Source: JBJXFY01 sp046155815 (GTDB lineage: Bacteria; Verrucomicrobiota; Verrucomicrobiia; Limisphaerales; CAIMTB01). From it: DNA of 5,419 bases. The first letter of the stretch is position 1. The number at the start of each line of letters is the position of its first letter. Both the position numbers and the translations under genes were made by a program. The notes beneath the pieces are model-generated. The model searched no databases. It worked only from the letters and a program-made list of their open reading frames with translations, and was not told the DNA's origin. The stretch covers positions 1 through 5,419 of the forward strand of contig JBJXFY010000154.1 in the NCBI GenBank assembly GCA_046155815.1, written 5' to 3'. This document shows, one piece after another, positions 1 to 5,419 of this stretch.

Positions 1-763
1 CCCCGCCCGCCGCCACGCAGCGCGCGGCCACGAGGTACAGCGCCGCCGCCAGCAGCCAGCCGGCGGCCTTGGGCAGGCTGGCCAGCAGGCCGAGCGGCCG
101 GCCGGGCCGCGGCGCCATCAGGAACGGCCCGAGCAGCACGCTCACGCTGAAGAGCAGCGTGGGCAGCAGGAGCAGCACGTTCAGGAAGTCCAGCCGCGCG
201 AGCGCGAGCGTGTTCAGCGCGAACAGCGGCAGGCCCACGAACCACACCACGCTGCGCAGGTTGATGAGGCCGGGGTAGCCGTCCGCCGGCCGGCCCTCGT
301 TCGGCCCGGCGCTGGCCCGGAAGGCCGTGTTCACGCCCTTCGCGTCGCCCGCCGCCGCGCCGGACACGACGAACTCCAGGGACTGCCGGACGAGCTGGCC
401 CAGGGCGTGGATCACGAGCTGCGGGCCGAACAGCAGCAGGTCGCGCCCGCGTTCGAAGAGCCACCGCGCCACGCCTGCGCCAAATCCCCCGAGCAGCGTG
501 CCCAGCACGAGCAGGCCGGGTGCGGCCGGGGCCAGCGTCGGTTCCGCCAGCGCGGGCAGCGCCGCCAGCGCGCCGCCCGCCAGCGCCGGCGCGCGGCGGA
601 AGCCCATGCCCTCGAGGCAGGCGACGAGGCTGTTCACCGTGAGCACCTGGTTCATCACGAAGCCCAGGAGCCACAGCACGACGAGGATTTCGACGAACGG
701 CGAGAAGTCGAAGAGGATTGCCAGCGGCATCGCCAGCAGGGCGAGCATGGCCACGGGCGCGCC
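1..763 (-). other. C-terminal membrane block, truncated (from residue 1553)
   Basis: Several hydrophobic segments follow the glycosyltransferase domain: about 1553-1572 (LGAPVAMLALLAMPLAIL region), 1573-1592 (PFVEILVVLWLLGFVMNQ), an Ala/Gly/Leu-rich stretch at about 1613-1645, 1722-1742, 1745-1768 (NVLLLLPTLLFSVSVLLGPF) and 1785-1802, running off the edge. A polar loop at about 1686-1718 (GDAKGVNTAF, NEGRPADGYPG) separates two groups. No Phe-x-Val-Thr-x-Lys gating loop like that of BcsA is recognisable. Together with the central block this could form the glycan export path. Whether more domains follow cannot be seen. Confidence 0.75.
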
Positions 764-3700
764 GAGGTAGAAGCGCCCGCCGTTCATGCGCAGCTCCTTC
801 GCGGGCACGGAGAGCGGGCCGAAGTCCACCAGCTTCTGCATCAGCGGGTCGTGCAGGAGCTGCACGAAGCCGCCGGACCAGCGCGGGAAGGCGGCCAGCC
901 ACTCGCCGTGGCTCCAAGTCTCGCGGATCTTGTGCCAGAAGGCCCGGCTCCGGCCGAAGCGCGCCGTCCGGCCGAGGGTCAGCGCGTTGTGGGCCTGCTG
1001 CGTCACGCCCCAGATGTCCTCGGAGATTCCGACCGCGTGCGGGCCGAAGCCGATCATCCCGTACACGCGCTCCGCGAAGCCCGCGCCGCGCCGCAGCCGC
1101 GCCGTGAGCGGCCGCCGCCGGGTGGCCGGATGCACCAGCGCCCGCTGCACCGGGCCGTAGAGGATGGCCTGCAGGTTGCCCCAGCCCGTGCCCAGCGCCT
1201 CGCCCGCCCCGCCGCCCAGCGCATGGACGCCGCGCAGCAGCACGCGGTGGCCCTCCTCGAGCGCCTGCGAGCCCTGGCCCAGCGGGGTGCGCGTGTTCGT
1301 CGTGCCGCGGCCGGGCACCACGATCACCATGCCGGGGTCGCTGAACGCGAGGCGGACGTCGTCCATCAGCGCGTCGAGGTCGTGGCAGGTGGCGTTGCGG
1401 TCGAGCACCAGCATGTGCGTCAGGTCGAGCGCCTCCTCGTGCACGAGGTCCATGCCCACCATGCCGCCGGCCTTGAAGCCGAAGGGCGTCCAGTCATGCA
1501 CCACCCACGCGCGCGCGGCCGGCGCGGCGGCCTCGAGCAGGCGGGCGAGCCTCTCCCGCTGGCCGAGCTCGCCCTCGGCAAAGTTGAGCTGCGACGGGCG
1601 GTTGTTCGTGCCGGCCTCGTACTTGTTCGAGATGAGGTAGAAGACGCACCGCGCCGCCAGGCCCTCGCGCGCGAGGCGCAGCGCGATGTCCACGAGGTTG
1701 ATGGCAGTGTCCTGCGCGTGGCCCGCGGTGGACATCATCACCACCAGCCAGCGGCGGGCGTGCCACGCCCGCAGGAGCCGGGCGCGGGCCGCCTCGTCGG
1801 GGATCTCCAGCGCCGCGCCCGCCGCCGCGATCCAGGCCGGGACCGCCGCGCCGGCGACGACGAGCTGGTCGGCATGCCAGAGCGTGAGGCCCCGGCGCTT
1901 CTCCAGCTCGTAAAGCTCCGTCCAGCCCGCCACCAGGGCTTCCAACGGCATGCCGTCCAGCCCGTCGGCGAGCGCGGCGAGGCCGGGTGAGCGGAGGCGG
2001 TCATGGAGGATTTCCCAGCGCTCGCGCAGCAGGGCGGGCGTGAGCTTGGCGTGGCCCAGGTCGTCGCCGCTCATGTACACGACCGCGAGCCTCCGCTCGC
2101 CCCGCTTGAGGGCGGCGTCCATTTCGCGCCGGGCCTCCTCCGCGCGTCCCGCGGTGCGGCCGGCCAGCCATCCGCGCGCCCGCGCCAGCAGGGCCTCCTC
2201 GCCGATCACCATCACCGTCAGCACGAGCGCCGCGCCCCAAGCGAACGTGGGCGGCAGCGCGGAGCTCTCCGGCCCGAGCCAGCGCGCCGTCAGCCACCCC
2301 GCGGCGGCCACGAAGGCGGTGCTGCGCAGCGGCCACTGCACCGCCGCCGACGCCGCGCTCACCATCGCCATGAAGAGGCCGAAGCGCAGCAGGTACATGG
2401 TGCTCCAGAAAATCCCGGCGCCCAGCAGCAGCCGCACGTCGTACCCCGCGCGCCAGGTATCCGCGAACCACACTTCCAGCGCCGCGCGGTACAGGTAGCC
2501 GCCGGCCAGGAGGAACGTCGCCGAGAAGACGAGGTAGAACGCCGTCGCGCGCAGCCGCTCGCCCACCGTGCCCGTCGGCGCGGCCGGGGCGAAGAGGTAC
2601 TTCAGCCCCAGCCCGATGACCGACACCGGCCGCAATGCGGAGACGTTCAGCCGGTTCAGGAACACCAGCCAGCCCGGCGCGGCCGGCCGTACGCCGACGA
2701 AGTCCTCGAGCCACCGGCTCAGCCAGCCCAGCACGAGCGGCAGCACGAGCGCGGCGACCTCAAGCAGCAGCAGCGGCGCGAGCAGCGCCTTCACCAGCAT
2801 CCATGCCGCGAAGCCCGGCGCGTCGACCTGGAGCAGCGCGACCGCCGCGCCCGCCAGGCCCCAGATGCGGAGCAGCCAGCCCGCCAGGGTCCACGGCCGC
2901 GGGTCCCAGCGGAGGCCCGGCTTCACGCCCGGCAGCACGGACTCCGGCCGCGAAAACATGCTCGTCAGCGTCGAGTCCAGGCCGAGCTGGGCCTCGGCGG
3001 CGGCGCGCTGCCGCGCCTTGTAGCGGTACGTCTCAAGATAGTGCCCGACGACCGAGGCGAGGAAGCCGAGCGCCAGCGGCACCGCCCAGCCGGGCGTGCC
3101 CGGCGCCAGCGCGAGGGCCTCCGCCATCGTCTGCAGCGAGGGGTAGAGGGGCAGCCCGCGCGTCACGAAGTTGTGCCAGACCAGGCCCAGCAGCCCCATC
3201 AGCACGAAGTGTGGGAGCAGCTTCGCCGCCTCGGCCGCCCAGGGATGCACCGGGTACGGCTGCTCGCGGCGCTTGAACTCCTGCCATTTCTCCAGCCAGC
3301 CGCGGAAATGCTCCACCGGGATGCCCAGCCGCGCCTCCATCGCCCCCGCCACCGAGCGCAGCGTCGCGCCCGGCTGCTGCACGAGCAGCAGGTCGAACGC
3401 CGCCGGGTTCCGCGGCGCATCGAACAGTTCGCGCGCATCGAAGCCGTCAATCCGCCGCCGTGCGCCCAGCTGCTTCATCAGCTCCTCGACCTGCAGCGTC
3501 ACCCGGTACCGCTGCGCGTCGTTGTCGCCGGCCCCGCGGTAGTTCTCGAGCAGGGTGACCAGCGCGGCGTTGAATTCGGAAAGGTGCGCCACCAGCCGCG
3601 ACCACAGGTGGTTGCTGTCCTCGTTCACCGCGAACACGTCCGCCCGCGGCAGTCCGTCCTTGCGGCCCGCCTTGATCACGAAGCGGAACCACAGGCTGAT

Positions 3701-5419
3701 CATGACCGCCAACTCCTCGAAGCCGTTCAGCCACACGTCGTCGGCCACTTCCGCCAGCCGCGGCTCGCCCGGCGTCCAGTGGTGTTCCAGCCGCCGCCAT
3801 TCGACGACCAGCTTGTGCAGCGCGCGGAGCTGCATCAGGAAGGCGCCCTCGACCGGTGCGTTGGACCAGCGCGCGTGCGGCGCCTCCGGCGCGGTCCGCG
3901 CCCCCATCACGCGCTCCGCCCAGCGACGCTCGGCCAGCACGAGCGTCGGCTCGGCCAGCAGCGTGCGCGCCGCGCTGATCGTCGAGCCGGCGTGCCGCCG
4001 CTTCTCGCGCAGCGCCCGCAGCGGACCCCAGAACCAGGCCGCGCCCGCGATCGCAAGGTAGAACAGCGCCAACGTGACCAGGAACGCCTGCACGTCCCGC
4101 GGCGGCGCCTCCGCCGCCACCGGCGCGAGGGCCGCCGTGGGCGGCGGCGCAGGCTCCGCGGCGGGCAGCAGATGCCGGTACACCGCCGGCGCCGCGGGCC
4201 AGCCCCCCGCACCCGCGGGCACCAGGGCGTCCGTGCCGCTACGCAGGACACGCGGATCCCCCGTGGGCCCGCCAAACACCGCCGGCGTCGCCAGCGAACC
4301 GTCCACCGCGCCCGCCCGGAGGCCCTGCGCCAGTTGGGCGGCCCCCAGTCGCGCCGCGAGCGCCGCCGCCGCGGCCGTCGGTTCCGCCGCCACGGCCGGG
4401 CCCCGGTGCAACGGGATCGTCCAGTCCAGCCCGCCCCGCCCGGCGACGGTCGCACCGTGCAGGCGCAGCAGCGTCTCAAGCGAGGCCCGCCGCTGCGCCT
4501 CGCTCCAGCCCAGCGCGGGCGCGGCCCCCAGCCAGGCCAGCCAGGCGCCCGTGTCCGTGGTGCGCTCCGGCGCGAGCGCCACCGTGCCGCTGGCCGCGTC
4601 CTGCCACTCGAACCACGCCGCCGGCACCACGCCGCTCTCCTCGATTTCCGGGAGGACGTGCCGCCGCAGCCACGCCTCCAGTTCATCCGCCGCATCGCCC
4701 AGTCCGAGCCGCCACGCCGGGTCCGCCAGCCACGGCTCCGCCTCCGCCGTCAGCCGGCGGAACAGCACCAGCGCGTCCGAATTCACGGCGACCTGGAAAC
4801 GGTTCGCCTCCGGCCACAGCTGCACGCCGCTGGCGACGCGCGGCGCGCTCCACGGCGTCTCCGCCAGACCGCGCGGCGCCGCCCCGCCGGAAAACTCACG
4901 CCACAGCCCACGCGTCAGGTTCCGCGCCAGCGTCAGCGAACGGGCGTCCGCCGCGGCCACGCCGTGCATCCATGCGGCCTCGGCCAGCGCGAGCTGCGCG
5001 CCCGCCGTGGGCCGCGCGTCGTCAGGCCGTGCCAGCTCCGGACGCCAGCGGAACGAGCCGCCCGTGATCCCGTCGTAGGATTCCAGCACCGGCCGCAGGC
5101 CGCCGTCGGTCTGCTGCCAGTAGAAGTCGATCAGCTCCTTCGCCAACCCGGCCTCACCGAGCTGCACCGCCAGGGCGATGAGACGCGCCTCGCCCTCGGT
5201 CTCGATGAACCGCGCCACCGGAGTGCCGGGCGCGGTCGGGATCAGGCCCAGGTCGCCCGGCAGCTCGATCCGCAGCCTGGCCAGCGCCACGGCCAGCCGG
5301 CGCGGGCCCGGCAGTTCCGGAACGACGGCGGCCGTCGGGCTGAAGCCGCCGCCGCCGCGGCGCGCCAGCGCCTCCGCAAGCGTCGGCAACTCCGCAACGC
5401 GGCGCGCCTGCCGGGCCGC
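1..5419 (-). CDS. Giant multidomain membrane glycosyltransferase-like protein, partial at both ends
   Basis: One frame is open across the entire window: 1806 complete codons, no stop, no frameshift. It is continuous coding sequence rather than chance. The translation has natural composition, alternating soluble domains and clean hydrophobic helices, with positively charged residues after helices where the positive-inside rule expects them. Third codon positions are almost all G or C. No start is assigned: the sequence is already inside a folded domain at the upstream edge, and the first Met (residue 151) sits within a helix. The stop lies beyond base 1. Order of parts: helical barrel-like domain, Pro/Ala linker, one membrane helix, unrecognised helical domain, membrane block, GT-A glycosyltransferase-like domain, C-terminal membrane block. 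The likely role, inferred from the motifs and topology, is polymerising and perhaps exporting a glycan at the inner membrane. At over 1806 residues it is more than twice the usual size of BcsA-type synthases. Substrate and product are unknown, and I do not recognise a named gene. Confidence 0.93.
860..889 (-). other. R-W motif of processive synthases (residues 1511-1520)
   Basis: FPRWSGGFVQ has the R-W-x-x-G-x-x-Q core seen after Q-x-x-R-W in cellulose synthase-like and GT84 proteins. The leading Gln is absent (F-P precedes R-W). In the family the Trp stacks on the acceptor end of the glycan. It lies about 47 residues after S-E-D and about 40 before the next membrane helix, as expected. Confidence 0.65.
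1016..1024 (-). other. Catalytic S-E-D motif (residues 1466-1468)
   Basis: S-E-D sits in the context GISEDIWG, matching the T/S-E-D signature of processive GT2 enzymes in which the Asp acts as general base. The flanking I-W-G also resembles the S/N-E-D-I-F/Y-A-G block of GT48 glucan synthases, recalled from memory. This is the best-preserved catalytic motif in the domain. Confidence 0.7.
1394..1402 (-). other. DxD-position motif D-R-N (residues 1340-1342)
   Basis: The hydrophobic strand HMLVL is followed by D-R-N, at the place of the metal-binding DxD of GT-A enzymes (L-x-L-D-A-D in many GT2 proteins). The first Asp is kept, and the second acidic residue is Asn. It lies 24 residues after the K-A-G motif, the usual interval. 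Confidence 0.6.
1622..1630 (-). other. Ser-Asn-Lys at the uridine-binding D-D-G position (residues 1264-1266)
   Basis: At the end of the second predicted strand (CVFYLI) GT2 synthases normally have D-D-G, whose Asp contacts the uracil or ribose of the donor. Here the residues are S-N-K, followed by YEAGTNNRP. The strand lies 51 residues before K-A-G, close to the spacing expected. Either the donor is held differently, the site is altered, or the real equivalent is the G-D-D at 1118-1120 (bases 2060-2068). Confidence 0.45.
2198..3223 (-). other. Central membrane block, about eight helices (residues 733-1074)
   Basis: Hydrophobic segments read by eye lie at about 733-752, 777-794, 845-863, 870-900 (one long or two short), 957-980, 996-1024, 1034-1048 and 1057-1074. 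The loop at 795-843 starts HYLETYRYKARQR and is strongly basic, so it is likely cytoplasmic. The chain after the last helix (ARARGWLAGR) is also basic, which puts the glycosyltransferase domain in the cytoplasm. An even number of crossings from the preceding cytoplasmic domain fits this. A membrane bundle on each side of a cytoplasmic GT-A domain is the arrangement of processive synthases such as BcsA, where it forms the export channel. The exact number and edges of the helices are uncertain. Confidence 0.75.
3245..4021 (-). other. Unrecognised mainly helical soluble domain (residues 467-725)
   Basis: About 260 residues lie between the first membrane helix and the main membrane block. They are mostly charged amphipathic helices, for example FLMQLRALHKLVVEW (527-541), RLVAHLSEFNAALVTLLEN (608-626), YRVTLQVEELMKQLGARRR (about 638-656) and a basic, aromatic end GWLEKWQEFKRR (707-718). 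A more hydrophobic helix, FEELAVMISLWFRFVIKAG (567-585), is interrupted by charged residues and looks packed or interfacial rather than membrane-spanning. I see no PilZ-like c-di-GMP motif (RxxxR followed by D/NxSxxG) and no nucleotide-binding loop. Topology places it in the cytoplasm, next to the catalytic domain. It may be a regulatory or assembly domain, which is inference only. Confidence 0.55.
4028..4090 (-). other. First visible transmembrane helix (residues 444-464)
   Basis: An uncharged hydrophobic run, LVTLALFYLAIAGAAWFWGP, follows Arg-Asp at the end of the linker. It is followed at once by the basic cluster LRALREKRRH. By the positive-inside rule the C-terminal side faces the cytoplasm, so the barrel-like domain before it should be extracytoplasmic. 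Further membrane helices upstream of the window cannot be excluded. Confidence 0.8.
4097..4168 (-). other. Pro/Ala-rich linker (residues 418-441)
   Basis: The chain turns into a low-complexity stretch rich in Pro and Ala (for example PAAEPAPPPTAAL) with no hydrophobic helix. It separates the barrel-like domain from the membrane helix that follows immediately. It is best read as a flexible or extended tether that lets the soluble domain move relative to the membrane part. It is encoded by GC-rich repeats on the plus strand (gcggcggcgc and similar), which may have varied in length by slippage. Confidence 0.6.
4169..5419 (-). other. N-terminal (alpha/alpha)-barrel-like domain (residues 1-417, truncated upstream)
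   Basis: This soluble region alternates amphipathic helices with short loops holding conserved-looking aromatic and acidic residues. Examples are ARFIETEGEARL (about 70-81), LIDFYWQQTDGG (about 96-107), SYDGITGGSF (about 114-123), LWPEANRFQVAVNSDAL (about 200-216) and ERTTDTGAWLAWL (about 285-297). Helix after helix with aromatic/acid loops, including a Y-D-G/T-G turn and an N-S-D-A helix start, is typical of (alpha/alpha) toroid folds in glycoside hydrolases, lyases and related sugar-binding proteins. I cannot assign a family or a catalytic pair. Its position before a Pro/Ala linker and a membrane helix followed by basic residues suggests it sits outside the cytoplasm. It could bind, trim or modify the nascent glycan. 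The fold call rests on pattern only. A tetratricopeptide-like or other helical repeat domain is the main alternative. The domain begins upstream of the window, and any signal peptide is not visible. Confidence 0.5.

Larger units (their letters stand above)
785..2101 (-). other. GT-A-fold processive glycosyltransferase-like domain (residues 1107-1545)
   Basis: A soluble domain between two membrane blocks carries, in the right order, motifs that match GT2-type synthases. These are a strand RRWLVVMMSTAG (1222-1233), a second strand CVFYLISNK (1258-1266), K-A-G at 1316-1318, HMLVLDRNA (1335-1343) at the DxD position, G-I-S-E-D-I-W-G (1464-1471) at the catalytic T-E-D position, and FPRWSGGFVQLL (1511-1522) at the Q-x-x-R-W position. 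In the GT2 family the first three sites bind the nucleotide sugar and metal, the Asp of T-E-D is the base, and R-W holds the growing chain. The spacing of 24 residues from K to D and about 47 from S-E-D to R-W is close to BcsA. The domain is larger than usual because of extra sequence at 1118-1220 and 1367-1460. Donor and product cannot be read from the sequence. GT84 and GT48 are possible relatives. Confidence 0.75.

Noticed and set aside
407..1990. A 527-codon plus-strand open frame
   Set aside because: It is the codon-aligned antisense shadow of the minus-strand gene. Its translation is a hydrophilic mix of Arg, Ala, His, Gln and Glu with no recognisable domain, and the minus strand at the same place encodes glycosyltransferase motifs and membrane helices.
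2001..2714. A 237-codon minus-strand open frame in another phase
   Set aside because: It overlaps the central membrane block in a different phase and gives Arg/Gly/Ala-rich sequence typical of an out-of-frame reading of GC-rich DNA.
3245..4021. A PilZ (c-di-GMP) domain in the synthase
   Set aside because: No R-x-x-x-R followed by D/N-x-S-x-x-G motif is present in this region or elsewhere in the translation.
4097..4168. GC-rich triplet-like repeats as a possible regulatory or recombination element
   Set aside because: They are fully explained as codons of the Pro/Ala linker; no longer direct or inverted repeat structure was seen.
3907..4695. A 262-codon minus-strand open frame in another phase
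   Set aside because: It is extremely Arg- and Trp-rich with no domain pattern, an out-of-frame reading across the linker and first membrane helix of the real gene.
4074..5078. A 334-codon plus-strand open frame
   Set aside because: Its translation is low-complexity Ser/Ala/Arg/Pro-rich sequence with no hydrophobic core or motif. It lies opposite the barrel-like domain of the real gene.

Overview
The window is very GC-rich (clearly above 70% by eye, not counted), with G or C in almost every third codon position of the coding frame. This suggests a high-GC bacterium, but nothing fixes the phylum. I found no tRNA, rRNA, CRISPR array, insertion sequence, intergenic gap, promoter or terminator.

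The whole window lies inside one gene on the minus strand. The frame whose plus-strand triplets begin at positions 2, 5, 8 and so on stays open for all 1806 codons. I translated it codon by codon and saw no TTA or CTA codon and only one TCA. The gene enters at 5419 and leaves at 1, so both start and stop lie outside. Residue numbers in this annotation count from the first complete codon (5417-5419) and are not true protein positions. Residue n occupies plus-strand bases 5420-3n to 5422-3n.

Layout from the N-terminal side: (1) residues about 1-417 are a soluble helical domain resembling an (alpha/alpha) barrel of the kind common in carbohydrate-active enzymes, probably outside the cytoplasm. 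(2) A Pro/Ala-rich linker follows, then one membrane helix at about 444-464. (3) Residues 467-725 form a mainly helical domain I do not recognise, probably cytoplasmic. (4) About eight membrane segments lie at 733-1074. (5) A large cytoplasmic domain at about 1107-1545 carries the ordered motifs of a GT-A-fold processive glycosyltransferase (GT2/GT84-like, with some resemblance to GT48): K-A-G, an Asp at the DxD position, S-E-D and R-W-x-G-G-x-x-Q. (6) A C-terminal hydrophobic bundle starts at about 1553 and is cut by the window edge.

Inference: this is a giant membrane-embedded polysaccharide or glucan synthase-like protein. It would polymerise a sugar from a nucleotide donor in the cytoplasm, pass the chain through its own membrane bundle, and meet a built-in extracytoplasmic barrel domain that could bind, trim or modify it. 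The order of domains and the altered donor-site motifs do not match any characterised synthase I can name. This is the most likely candidate here for an undescribed system. All other long open frames in the window, on both strands, look like shadows of this gene.
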